From Candidatus Saccharimonadota bacterium (GTDB taxonomy: Bacteria; Patescibacteriota; Saccharimonadia; Saccharimonadales; UBA4665), in NCBI GenBank assembly GCA_003133385.1, contig PKXF01000008.1, forward strand, positions 118,075 to 182,074: a stretch of 64,000 bases of DNA, written 5' to 3'. Of the stretch, positions 41,630 to 50,170 are shown piece after piece. Position numbers and translations under genes: made by a program. Positions within the stretch are counted from its first letter, which is position 1. Each line of letters begins with the position of its first letter. A model generated the notes under the pieces. That model had not been told where the DNA came from. It made no database searches and worked only from the letters and a program-made list of their open reading frames with translations.

Positions 41630-42349
41630 ATGGCCAAATCCAGACTCGACCAGGCGCTAGTAAGCAGGGGTCTGGTATCAACGCGCAGTCAGGCCGAAAG
41701 CTATATTAAACTCGGCAAGGTAACAGTCAATAAACATCAGGCCACTAAACCAGGTTTTTTGGTTACTGCTACGGATATAATAGAACTTACAACCAAGGAG
41801 CGATATGTAAGCCGAGCTGCACTGAAGTTGGATTCTGTGGCCAGGAGTCTCAAACTTAATTTCGAGCGTAAAATCGTACTTGATGTCGGCAGCAGCACCG
41901 GAGGTTTTACCGATTATGCGTTGCAGCATGGTGCAGCAAGGGTCATTGCGGTAGAAGTTGGAACCCAGCAACTGCATCCAAGTCTACGCGGCCATCCTTT
42001 AATTGAACTGCATGAGCAAACTGACATCAGGAGCGTTAATAATCTATCTGCCGCTCCTGACATTGTCGTAATCGACGTGTCATTCATCAGTTTACGAGAA
42101 ATCTTGCCCCATCTCGCCACCTTAATTAGTAAGCATACCGCGGTTGTTGCTATGGTCAAGCCCCAGTTTGAAGCCCAGCAAAGTTTATTGAAACATAAGG
42201 GAGTTATCAAGAATGACACTATGCGCCGGCAAATACTAAAAGATTTTGAAGCTTGGGTGCATCAAAACTGGGTTATTGAGGGAAAGGCCGATTCGGCAAT
42301 CAAGGGCGCGAAAGGTAACCTGGAACGATTCTACCTGCTTAAAAACTGA
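41630..42349 (+). CDS. tlyA: TlyA-family rRNA methyltransferase
   Basis: A 239-residue protein with an N-terminal S4 RNA-binding domain (SRLDQALVSRGLVSTRSQAE) and an FtsJ-like methyltransferase domain (VLDVGSSTGGFTDYALQHGA for SAM binding, then VVIDVSFISL). TlyA methylates the 2'-OH of specific cytidines in 16S and 23S rRNA in some bacteria. The ATG at 41630 lies 4 bp after efp. Convergent with the Crp-like gene. Confidence 0.92.
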   Translation: MAKSRLDQALVSRGLVSTRSQAESYIKLGKVTVNKHQATKPGFLVTATDIIELTTKERYVSRAALKLDSVARSLKLNFERKIVLDVGSSTGGFTDYALQHGAARVIAVEVGTQQLHPSLRGHPLIELHEQTDIRSVNNLSAAPDIVVIDVSFISLREILPHLATLISKHTAVVAMVKPQFEAQQSLLKHKGVIKNDTMRRQILKDFEAWVHQNWVIEGKADSAIKGAKGNLERFYLLKN

Positions 42350-42355
42350 GAACGA

Positions 42356-43009
42356 TTAAATTAGATGTTTACTTAGTGCTTCGATGTCTTTCAGAAGGGT
42401 AAAGGACTGTTTATTTTGCAATAGCCCTTTTCTCTCGAGTGCCGAGATCTCACGGCTGGTAGTCTCTCTGGTAGCATTGACCGAGCTGGCGATGTCCTGG
42501 TGTCTTAGTGGAACCTCGATCAATATACCACCGTTGGTCTCCTTGCCGAAACGCTGACTCATATTGAGGAGAAAGGAGATAATACGTTCACGCACTGTAC
42601 GGTATTCCAAGGTTAGAATACGCTCGCCATGTAAGCGGTACATCTCAATCGTCATATCCAGCAAAGGGATGAGGGCATCGGAACTGCTTTGTACGAATTC
42701 TAAAAAGACTTTCCGGTCAATTTTATAGGTAATAGTTGGTGCTAGGGTTTGATAAATAATATGGTGTTCTTTACCAGTCACTGCCCAGATGAGCGGGAAA
42801 ATCTCATCTTGTTTGCGGATAATAAGCAAGTTCTCTTCATTGTACTTCGTTATGTCATAAGCCTTAACCAGCCCTTGATAGATATAAAAAACACCGTGAG
42901 GCGCATCGCCTGGACGGATAATGAAGTCACCCTTTTTAAATGTCTGTTTGGTGCCATGCAGCCTGAAGAATTCCACCAGTTCCGCCGTTTGTTTCAGCGT
43001 GGCTAACAT
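42356..43009 (-). CDS. Crp/Fnr-family transcriptional regulator
   Basis: A 217-residue protein with an N-terminal cyclic-nucleotide-type beta barrel (FKKGDFIIRPGDAPHGVFYI) and a C-terminal HTH (HQDIASSVNATRETTSREIS). It has no cysteines, so it is not an Fe-S Fnr. The phosphate-binding RS-A cassette of cAMP receptors is not apparent, so the signal is unknown. It is divergent from the PH-domain protein and probably controls the shared gap. Confidence 0.9.
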   Translation of the reverse strand: MLATLKQTAELVEFFRLHGTKQTFKKGDFIIRPGDAPHGVFYIYQGLVKAYDITKYNEENLLIIRKQDEIFPLIWAVTGKEHHIIYQTLAPTITYKIDRKVFLEFVQSSSDALIPLLDMTIEMYRLHGERILTLEYRTVRERIISFLLNMSQRFGKETNGGILIEVPLRHQDIASSVNATRETTSREISALERKGLLQNKQSFTLLKDIEALSKHLI

Positions 43010-43046
43010 GCCCTTATTATGATAAAGATGTGAAGAATTGTCAATT

Positions 43047-43062
43047 TGTGATTAAAGTCTCA
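43047..43062. promoter_or_regulatory. Crp-like operator candidate
   Basis: TGTGA-N6-TCTCA differs from the Crp consensus by one base and lies between the divergent regulator and the PH-domain gene. A direct repeat CAATCACG (43120-43127 and 43134-43141) occurs nearer the second gene. Confidence 0.4.
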
Positions 43063-43155
43063 TCCAGCAAGTGATTATTTTTACCGCTTAATCAAATCGA
43101 TGGGTTTATTATTAGAGAACAATCACGGTTCAGCAATCACGAGGCGGAGGTCGAG

Positions 43156-44100
43156 ATGGTTAGCAAACAATCCGTTGACGAACAATTAAAACATCTGGGC
43201 TTTAGCCTAAACAGTTGGGGCAGGGCGGAAATTAGGGAATTACCACACATTCTATTACCCGGTGAAGAGATTTACGAACTGGTTAACGGGATATATGAGG
43301 GGGGGTTTGCGCTCGCCGTCGCAACCGATGTCCGGCTGCTGTTAGTCGACAAAAAACCCATGAACTATTTAACAGTTGAAGATATTCGCTTCGAAATGAT
43401 CAATGAGATAGATTATAGCCACCGCTTGCTTGGTGCCCATATCAGGGTCGCTACAGGCTTTAAAGAACTTATCTTTAGAAGTTACAACCAACGACGTTTA
43501 CGTAAATTGATTGGTCACGTGCAGCATAGTATGGCTGAAGGGAAGAAACAGCAGTCGGAAAGCCAACAAGGACAAAGCCAGCATTTGCAAAGCATTAACC
43601 AGAAGCTACAAGCCTACCTTAAAGCACAGAGTGACTATCAAGTGCGCTTACAACGTGTTCACGAGGAGACTCAACAAGCCGGTACTCAAGCCTTAACCGT
43701 ACCATCGGAACCCCCGGTGCCAAGCCACGAACTATCAGACTATTTGTTTGCACGCAGTTTGCTGGCTGAGTATGAAGCCCAAACCGGCAAAAAACTCCAG
43801 CCGGACTTAATTGAAGATGCGACACCAGTTTCTGGGCCAGCATCTCCGGCGATTAGTGATATAGTGCTGCCGAGCAGACATGAACTACATGAACTCTGGT
43901 CTGCCGGTGTTAAGGAGGTGTTTGGTGGGCATCACCTGCCGCATGTTCATGCAACCACCCAAGCTAGTAGCCCTAAGCAGCATAACTCGTTTGAGATTAA
44001 TCCTGTCAGCATTGTTTTTTCAAAACTACCGATGCTCATACAAAGCCGCAAATTCTCCCGGACATCTTCCCGGCTATCGTCAGAGACCTTTGCTGGCTAA
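43156..44100 (+). CDS. Protein with bacterial PH domain
   Basis: A 314-residue protein. Residues ~30-125 (LLPGEEIYELVNG ... ALAVATDVRLLLVDK ... LIFRSYNQRRLRKLIGHV) match the YokE/YvbH-type bacterial PH domain. A Gln-rich coiled stretch follows (~125-180), then a variable C-terminal part. No transmembrane segment is seen. Function unknown; GGAGG lies upstream of the ATG. Confidence 0.72.
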   Translation: MVSKQSVDEQLKHLGFSLNSWGRAEIRELPHILLPGEEIYELVNGIYEGGFALAVATDVRLLLVDKKPMNYLTVEDIRFEMINEIDYSHRLLGAHIRVATGFKELIFRSYNQRRLRKLIGHVQHSMAEGKKQQSESQQGQSQHLQSINQKLQAYLKAQSDYQVRLQRVHEETQQAGTQALTVPSEPPVPSHELSDYLFARSLLAEYEAQTGKKLQPDLIEDATPVSGPASPAISDIVLPSRHELHELWSAGVKEVFGGHHLPHVHATTQASSPKQHNSFEINPVSIVFSKLPMLIQSRKFSRTSSRLSSETFAG

Positions 44101-44115
44101 AGCAATTTTCTAACT

Positions 44116-45201
44116 CTATTTGCTGACGTTAAAGCGGAATTCAACTACATCATCAGGTTGCATAACGTAGGTTTTACCCTCAGCTCGCACTTTTCCAGCT
44201 GCCCTGGCAGCAACCAAAGAGCCGGCCGCTATAAGGTCGGCATGACTAACAATTTCAGCAGCGATAAAGCCACGCTGAAAATCGCCATGAATAACTCCGG
44301 CCGCAGCAGGTGCCCTAAAGCCTTTTGGAATGGTCCAGGCCCGTACTTCTTTCTCTCCAGCTGTGAAAAAACTCTGTAATCCAAGTTGACTATACGCGGC
44401 ATGAATAAGACGAACAAGACCGGATTCAGTCTGGCCGTAGCTACTTAAAAGCTCAGTAGCATCAACTGCGTCGAGATCCTTTAGCTCATTTTCAAGCTTG
44501 GCGCAAATACGCAAGGCTTGGGCCGGTGCCACTAGTTTTTGAAGCTCTTCAAGTCGTTTTTCAGACTGTAAACCGGCCTCATCAACGTTGAACACATATA
44601 TAACTGGTTTCACCGTAAGCAGTTGCAGGTCGGACACAAGATCGTGGTTAATATCTGGGTAGGTCCATAGAGGCTTGCCTTGGTTAAGGATGTTGTTCAC
44701 TTGCTGATAGGCTTCCAGTATTGGTTTTAATTTAGGGTCGGCACGCGTTTCCTTCTCAAATCTAGTGAGTCTTCGGGACACTGTCTGAAGGTCGGCTAAT
44801 ACGAGCTCAGTGTTAATAATATCGATGTCCTTTTTCGGATCATGCTGATCGTTGACATGCGTAACATTTGGATCTTCAAAGGCGCGGACCACTTGCATGA
44901 TCGTATTGCAGCTGCGGATATGACTTAAAAACTGATTACCTAAACCTTCACCCTCACTTGCGCCGGCTACCAAGCCGGCAATGTCTACAAATGTCACGGT
45001 AGCCGGCACTATTTTACTCGTAGGATACAAGCCATGAAGCCGGTCTAATCTCGGGTCAGGCACAGGCACAGTTCCAGTGTTTGGCTCAATAGTTGCAAAA
45101 GGATAGTTAGCAGCTAGGATGTTGTTATTAGTCAAAGCGTTGAATAGGGTTGACTTACCAACATTCGGCAGTCCTACTATCCCGCAGGAAATAGAGCTCA
45201 T
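44116..45201 (-). CDS. ychF: Ribosome-binding ATPase YchF
   Basis: Obg-family P-loop protein that prefers ATP. The 361-residue protein has GLPNVGKSTLFNAL, the FVDIAGLV switch, and NVDE in place of NKxD. The C-terminal TGS domain ends DVVEFRFNVSK. Length and motifs are normal. Confidence 0.96.
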   Translation of the reverse strand: MSSISCGIVGLPNVGKSTLFNALTNNNILAANYPFATIEPNTGTVPVPDPRLDRLHGLYPTSKIVPATVTFVDIAGLVAGASEGEGLGNQFLSHIRSCNTIMQVVRAFEDPNVTHVNDQHDPKKDIDIINTELVLADLQTVSRRLTRFEKETRADPKLKPILEAYQQVNNILNQGKPLWTYPDINHDLVSDLQLLTVKPVIYVFNVDEAGLQSEKRLEELQKLVAPAQALRICAKLENELKDLDAVDATELLSSYGQTESGLVRLIHAAYSQLGLQSFFTAGEKEVRAWTIPKGFRAPAAAGVIHGDFQRGFIAAEIVSHADLIAAGSLVAARAAGKVRAEGKTYVMQPDDVVEFRFNVSK

Positions 45202-45227
45202 TAGTACATTCTATCAGATAAAATTAA

Positions 45228-45258
45228 ACTTGACCATGACTTGACTTGACCATAATAC
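45228..45258 (+). promoter_or_regulatory. Promoter and direct repeats of the toxin-antitoxin operon
   Basis: ACTTGACCAT is repeated at 45228-45237 and 45244-45253 (16 bp period). TTGACC (45230-45235), 17 bp, and TAATAC (45253-45258) form a promoter inside the repeats, as expected for autorepression by an antitoxin. Confidence 0.55.
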
Positions 45259-45275
45259 TGTGCTACCATGAATAC

Positions 45276-45545
45276 ATGGATAAAGTTATAACAATATATG
45301 ATGCGAAAACGAACCTAAGTAAATTAGTTAAACGTGCTCAGGCGGGTAAAACGGTTTACATAGGTGCCTTTGGCATACCGCAAGCAATTATTGCACCACT
45401 ACCAGCGAAGCCTAAAATTAAAATTGGTGTATGGCAAGGCAAGCATAAGATTACTTATAGCGATGACGATCTTATTAAATCAGATCCTGAGCTTATCAAG
45501 CAAATGACAGAAGGGGCTTTATTTCCCGATAATGACACAGACTAA
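45276..45545 (+). CDS. Phd/YefM-type antitoxin
   Basis: An 89-residue protein whose N-terminal half (ITIYDAKTNLSKLVKRAQAG then IPQAIIAPL) is the Phd/YefM DNA-binding fold; the C-terminal acidic half should wrap the toxin. The frame is open from 45246, but ATG 45276 begins at the domain. It overlaps the toxin gene by 14 bp. Confidence 0.88.
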   Translation: MDKVITIYDAKTNLSKLVKRAQAGKTVYIGAFGIPQAIIAPLPAKPKIKIGVWQGKHKITYSDDDLIKSDPELIKQMTEGALFPDNDTD

Positions 45546-45930
45546 ACAGCCTATCTTATTGGATTCACATGTTTTTATATGGTCGCTTGAGCAAATTACA
45601 AAACTCGGGCAGGAAACTAGGCAACTCTTGCAGTCAGGTGTTCCGGTTTATATATCTAAAGCTAGTCTCTGGGAATTAGCGATAAAATACAAAGCCAAGA
45701 AATTCCCATATGATACTAATTATTTACTGGAAGGTATTAAGTTAAGTGGTTTCTTAGTCCTAGATATCGATACGGATCATTTAAGCGCGTATCCAACAAT
45801 ACAATTGCTTAATAAAGATTCTTTTGACCTACTGTTAGTGGCACAAGCTTATGTAGAAAGGCATATGTTTATTACAGCAGACGGTAAAATCTTGAAGTCT
45901 TCATACACCGTGCAGGACGCAACTAAATAA
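45532..45930 (+). CDS. PIN-domain toxin (VapC-like)
   Basis: A 132-residue PIN nuclease: LLDSHVFIWSL with the first Asp, SKASLWELAIK with the Glu, DSFDLLLVAQA with the third acidic residue, and FITADGKIL with the last Asp. It belongs to the subgroup usually reading HRDPFDR; here it is NKDSFDL, with His to Asn and Arg to Leu. It likely cuts RNA when the antitoxin is degraded. Confidence 0.88.
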   Translation: MTQTKQPILLDSHVFIWSLEQITKLGQETRQLLQSGVPVYISKASLWELAIKYKAKKFPYDTNYLLEGIKLSGFLVLDIDTDHLSAYPTIQLLNKDSFDLLLVAQAYVERHMFITADGKILKSSYTVQDATK

Positions 45931-46014
45931 AATAAATCTTAATAATTAACCATAGCTCATACTTTTATGAGTGCTTAGTGTTACTTCGGATAAGCTAGTA
46001 TCTAGTCGCTAAAA

Positions 46015-46671
46015 CTATTTCCACATTTCTATTAAATTTTTCAGCATATTAATAATCTCATCATGTTCAGGTATGTCCCGTTTATCGTAGTAGTGATCAG
46101 TACTTATGAAGTCCTCAACTACACTTAGACAGTAGAGCTCGTCGCCAGCAATATGCATCCTATCAACAGCTTTGACGCTGGCAATAGGGGTGGCAATGAT
46201 GAGCTTCTTCATGTCGATTGTTTTCAAATAAGCCAAGGCTAGGTCCAGGGAAAAAGCACTTTTCAGCCCATCCGATACGAGTATGATGATTTGCCCCTTT
46301 AATAAATCCCTATTGGCTACGCTGCCTTTGCTAACCAACCTGTTCAGATCATGCATGGTGGTACGTTTTTCTTGCTCAATGAGGCCAAAATACTCACTGG
46401 TGTATTCTTCGATTTCACCTGTAGAAAGCTGGCTATTATACGCAAAATCACCGCCCGACGTAATGCCTGCTAAAGCGTCAGGCTCCCTAGGCAGCACAAT
46501 ATCTTCACTTAGCATAAGCATTATTATGCACTTAAGCTGGCTGGCTATCTGCGCGCCGACCATAACACCGCCGTCATTAAGTGCCAATATCGCACAATTT
46601 TCATCACGATATTTAGGTACTATTTTTGCAGCCAACATTCTACCGGCTTGCATTCTGGATGAAAAATACAC
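46015..46671 (-). CDS. Phosphoribosyltransferase-like protein, degenerate PRPP loop
   Basis: A 218-residue protein resembling phosphoribosyltransferase-domain proteins: ALNDGGVMVGAQIASQL early, GQIIILVSDGLKSAFSLDLA in the place of the PRPP loop (usually VDDGxATG-T), and a C-terminal HYYDKRDIPEHDEI typical of a group of such proteins. The altered loop suggests weak or no transferase activity. Not part of a nucleotide operon here. Confidence 0.62.
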   Translation of the reverse strand: MYFSSRMQAGRMLAAKIVPKYRDENCAILALNDGGVMVGAQIASQLKCIIMLMLSEDIVLPREPDALAGITSGGDFAYNSQLSTGEIEEYTSEYFGLIEQEKRTTMHDLNRLVSKGSVANRDLLKGQIIILVSDGLKSAFSLDLALAYLKTIDMKKLIIATPIASVKAVDRMHIAGDELYCLSVVEDFISTDHYYDKRDIPEHDEIINMLKNLIEMWK

Positions 46672-46704
46672 ATCTGTAGTTTAGCGTAAATTGTTATGCT
46701 TTTC

Positions 46705-46723
46705 TAAAAAAACAGGGCTGTTT
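46705..46723 (-). terminator. Terminator after the Mrr-type gene
   Basis: On the minus strand AAACAG-CC-CTGTTT (46723-46710) is followed by a T run, shortly after the stop of the Mrr frame at 46731. Confidence 0.65.
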
Positions 46724-46730
46724 GCTTAGA

Positions 46731-47317
46731 TTAACGGGAGTCTGCCCAGCGCATTAACTGTTGTCCGTCAACTAGCAGACAGCTATTACTTGCCGCCAAA
46801 CTACGAGCCTGCGACGTGAAGCTATTATTGGTTATGACCATAGCCCTGTCACATTTATGAGGCCTAAGTCCTGCAACGGCTTGCTGGACTGCCGATCTGC
46901 CGACTTTACCGTTATGGCGCTTGACCTGGATACCCCATACTACGTTCTCTTTCTCGGCAACGATATCGCACCCAAAATCAAAGTAGTTAGGCGAACATGT
47001 TTATAGCCCTGGCTTGGAAGTAAATCGGCAATAAAACGTTCAAATTCGATACCATCCATAGCGTCAACGTTCAGATGACGCAGCCGTCTTGCGCGGGTAT
47101 ACAGAGTCAGTTTTCTAAGAACTATGACAATCAAAACAAGTCCTAACAAACCAATCACTACAGCGGCTATATAAAAAGCTAGCTGCTTGTTAGCAGGGCT
47201 TTTTATGTGATGAACATATATTGAGGCCGCCAATAGAATCACTAGCACGAAGATAATATTATCGTGTGTGTTCCTAGTATATTTTCTTCGGTAACTTCGC
47301 CGTGATCTTGATGGCAT
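46731..47317 (-). pseudogene. Frameshifted membrane-anchored Mrr-type nuclease
   Basis: The first frame (47317 to about 46985) gives a basic N terminus, two transmembrane segments (~22-40 and ~47-69) and MDGIEFERFIADLLPSQGY, the start of an Mrr-type restriction endonuclease domain, then runs out of frame after KHVRLT. The continuation, FDFGCDIVAEKENVVWGIQV then KRHNGKV and TNNSFTSQARSLAA, is in another frame and ends at 46731. It carries the D...QxK active site. One missing base near 46983-46988 would rejoin them. It may be a real inactivation, a programmed shift or a sequence error. Confidence 0.75.
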
Positions 47318-47350
47318 TGGCGTACTTTCCTTAAAAACGCTTACACTAGC

Positions 47351-49600
47351 TTATTTTGAAGTACGGTAAAGCTTAGATGGCCACCAGTTCCACTTTCCAA
47401 GTAAGACGGCTATGGACGGGACAAATAGTGTGCGAACGAAAAAGGTATCAAGCAGTATGCCAAAGGCTATAGAGTAACCTATTTGCTGTACCTCTGACTG
47501 GCCACCAACAAGCCCGAGGACACCGAACGTGCCGGCTAGAATTAACCCTGCTGATGTAACCGTCGTACCGGTGAAGCCGATGGCCTTTGTTATAGCATCC
47601 CTTAACGTCACGTCGTCATGAGCTTCCTCGCGTATTCGACTCATGACTAGAATGTTATAGTCTTCGCCAAGCGCCATGCCGAAAATGAACAGGAGGAAAG
47701 GTAAGAAGAAACTGAGCCCCGAGCTGTTAGGGCTCAAGTGCACGAATACTATATTTGCGAAACCGAGAGTAGCAAGATATGACAACCCCACCGTAAGAAT
47801 GAGATACCAAGGTGCAACCAAGCTTCTTAGTAAAACCGCCAGTAAAATAGCAATAATGATGAGCACGACCGGCACGATTTTATATAAGTCACTAGTCGAT
47901 ATATGAGAAATGTCATATATAAAGGAATCTTGGCTCAGCAGACCATTATCTTCAGCCCCAACACTCGTTGCTATGGCGGTAAGTGCGCTGCGGGCTGCGG
48001 GTATTGCCTGGGAAGCAGCAGTTGAACCAGAAGGACCGGCCGACAGCAGTGCATCAAACTGCACCGTTTTCCCATCGGGGCTAATAAATTGTGCGATTGA
48101 ACGGTAAGCCCTATAAATCTGGGGCGATAGGCTAAAACCAGCCGGCGGCGTTTGGGGTAGCAGATTTGGCGGCCCCAGTTGGCTATATAAAGCTGAGATG
48201 GCTGCAGCGTTTAATGAAGTACCGCCTGAATTTATCGGACCGGAGATGGATTTAAATACCGGGTCAGCATTGAGTTCCTTTTGGGCGCGCGCAATCATCC
48301 CAAAATCATCCCAAACCGGTTTATTAAACTTCAATATTATATCTTGAGGATTATTGGTGGCAGCTGGGAAGTGGTCGGCAATGACCTGTGAACCGGCAGC
48401 AGAATCACTTTTAGGTGGCGGCCCGCTGTTATTGAAGCCTCCTGTTTTATAACCGCTCAGCCCGGCAATCAAAGAGCCAAGCAAAATCGTACCAACAATA
48501 AGAGTTAAGACTGGATGCGCAATAACCCTATCGGCCACTTTGCCCCAGGCACCGATCTTTTGGGTTTTTGAGACTTTATTCTTAACCGGCCAAAATGCCG
48601 CCCTACCAAAGACTGTCAGCAGAGCTGGGAGTAGGGTTAGTCCGGCTAACAGCAAAACTCCAATGCCAATGGCAAGGGCCGGACCCAACCCCTTATAGAA
48701 ACCAAATGATGCCAAAAGCAGGCTTAGTAGGGCTGCCGATACCGTTAAAGCTGAGAATGTTATAACTTCACCGACTTTGGACAGGGCCTGCACAACTGCT
48801 TCTTTAGGCTCATGACCTCTACGGAGCTCCTCACGTACCCTAAATACCAAAAAGATTCCGTAGTCAGTGCCTGCACCAAGCAGTAAAACAATAAGCAGCA
48901 GCTGGGTAATTGGTGAAACTTGAACACCAATTTTCGTAGACTCAGCAATTAAAGGACTGGCTATTACTAGTGACAATGCTGCAGGGATCAGAGTTATTAA
49001 GGGTGCTAGGAGTGACTTATAGACAATAAACAGCAGAACAATAATAAATATGATTATGAAAAGCTGTGTATTGTTGCGGGCGGAATTGTTCGAATTATTA
49101 GAGTCTACATCTTCAGCCAGTGTGCCTGTGAGATGAAAGCTCAGATCAGTCGGAGCCTGTACTTTTGTAAAGGTATTACGGACGTTCGTAACGAACTGCT
49201 GGCTACCCATACCAAAACCGGAGGCTGAGGTGCCAACTAATATTTCCTGTACCGCACCATCTTTCGAAGTGGCCTGCTCTTTAACCAAGCTAATGTTCGG
49301 TAGTTTCTTAACCATTGCTTCAACTTGGACTATTGCTTGTTGGTCTGAACTGCTCAGCGGGCCCGTAGAGCTTGAAGCCACAATTATTGCTGTCGTTGAG
49401 GTATTTTTACCCTGGAAAGGCGTTGTCAAATTGGAAGCTTTTTGGCTAGGGCTGGAAGCCGGCAAAAAGGCCGAGTTGTTCGATTTAGTAACGCTTGTCA
49501 GTGACGGCAGGGTCTTAGCAGTTACAGGAACTGCCGCCAGCCAGACGATTATTATAAGCCAGCGGAACTTGACCGAAAAACGAGCAATTGATTTAAACAT
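47351..49600 (-). CDS. MMPL-family exporter
   Basis: A 749-residue RND-type membrane protein with two repeats, each a transmembrane helix, an extracellular domain and five helices (about 12 in total). The GTDYGIFLVFRVREEL and GEDYNILVMSRIREE segments carry the acidic pair typical of MMPL proton-driven transporters. Such proteins export lipids or drugs. It lies downstream of marR on the same strand with 14 bp between, so the regulator probably controls it. Confidence 0.93.
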   Translation of the reverse strand: MFKSIARFSVKFRWLIIIVWLAAVPVTAKTLPSLTSVTKSNNSAFLPASSPSQKASNLTTPFQGKNTSTTAIIVASSSTGPLSSSDQQAIVQVEAMVKKLPNISLVKEQATSKDGAVQEILVGTSASGFGMGSQQFVTNVRNTFTKVQAPTDLSFHLTGTLAEDVDSNNSNNSARNNTQLFIIIFIIVLLFIVYKSLLAPLITLIPAALSLVIASPLIAESTKIGVQVSPITQLLLIVLLLGAGTDYGIFLVFRVREELRRGHEPKEAVVQALSKVGEVITFSALTVSAALLSLLLASFGFYKGLGPALAIGIGVLLLAGLTLLPALLTVFGRAAFWPVKNKVSKTQKIGAWGKVADRVIAHPVLTLIVGTILLGSLIAGLSGYKTGGFNNSGPPPKSDSAAGSQVIADHFPAATNNPQDIILKFNKPVWDDFGMIARAQKELNADPVFKSISGPINSGGTSLNAAAISALYSQLGPPNLLPQTPPAGFSLSPQIYRAYRSIAQFISPDGKTVQFDALLSAGPSGSTAASQAIPAARSALTAIATSVGAEDNGLLSQDSFIYDISHISTSDLYKIVPVVLIIIAILLAVLLRSLVAPWYLILTVGLSYLATLGFANIVFVHLSPNSSGLSFFLPFLLFIFGMALGEDYNILVMSRIREEAHDDVTLRDAITKAIGFTGTTVTSAGLILAGTFGVLGLVGGQSEVQQIGYSIAFGILLDTFFVRTLFVPSIAVLLGKWNWWPSKLYRTSK

Positions 49601-49614
49601 ATGCTTGACTTATC

Positions 49615-50055
49615 CTAACCCTTCATCCCAACTAGTTTAGTAGTATTTGTGATTTTTTGCACTAGACTAATAAAATTTGCTGCCTCATCTGGTGTCAGCT
49701 TAGCAAGTATATATTGATCATCGCTGGTAAGCTGGGACATCAGGGCAGCCCGTACATGTTTGCCACGGGCTAGCAGTTTAATCATTTTAATACGCCGGTC
49801 AGAGTTAACTTCAAACCGTTTAACAAGTTGCTTTTGCTCCAGCCCGTCAATAATACCTGTAACGTTTGAAGCGTCGCAGTTGAAAATATGCCTAAAAGTA
49901 CCCATCGGCCTAGGCTCCTCCAGAAGCAGCAGGGTGATGGTCTGCATGCCGCTCAAGTGATAGGTGCTGCCGATCTCGATGAGCCGTTTTTTAGATAGCA
50001 TTAGGAACTCGACTAATGTTAGATATGATTGTTCCAGTGAGAGCTGCTGTGACAT
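49615..50055 (-). CDS. MarR-family regulator
   Basis: A 146-residue winged-helix protein: MGTFRHIFNCDASNVTGIID as the recognition helix region and VNSDRRIKMIKLLARGK as the wing. It is divergent from a DHA2 efflux pump and upstream of the MMPL exporter, with symmetric sites in the shared gap. It most likely represses both until a toxic ligand binds. Confidence 0.9.
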   Translation of the reverse strand: MSQQLSLEQSYLTLVEFLMLSKKRLIEIGSTYHLSGMQTITLLLLEEPRPMGTFRHIFNCDASNVTGIIDGLEQKQLVKRFEVNSDRRIKMIKLLARGKHVRAALMSQLTSDDQYILAKLTPDEAANFISLVQKITNTTKLVGMKG

Positions 50056-50077
50056 AGATATTAGCTTAAGTTTATAA

Positions 50078-50112
50078 AATAGTTGACATAGTCAATAGTT
50101 GACTATTACAAT
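50078..50112. promoter_or_regulatory. Efflux promoter with MarR operator in its spacer
   Basis: TTGACA (50083-50088), 18 bp, and TACAAT (50107-50112) read toward the efflux gene. The spacer holds TAGTCAA-TAG-TTGACTA (50089-50105), a perfect 7 bp inverted repeat, overlapping AATAGTTGACTATT (50094-50107). A further half site AATAGTTGAC is at 50078-50087. Confidence 0.65.
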
Positions 50113-50170
50113 GAACCAAGTTTATTGTAAGTGCTAATTTAGCAAAATACAAGTTAAGCGGAGTGATTTT

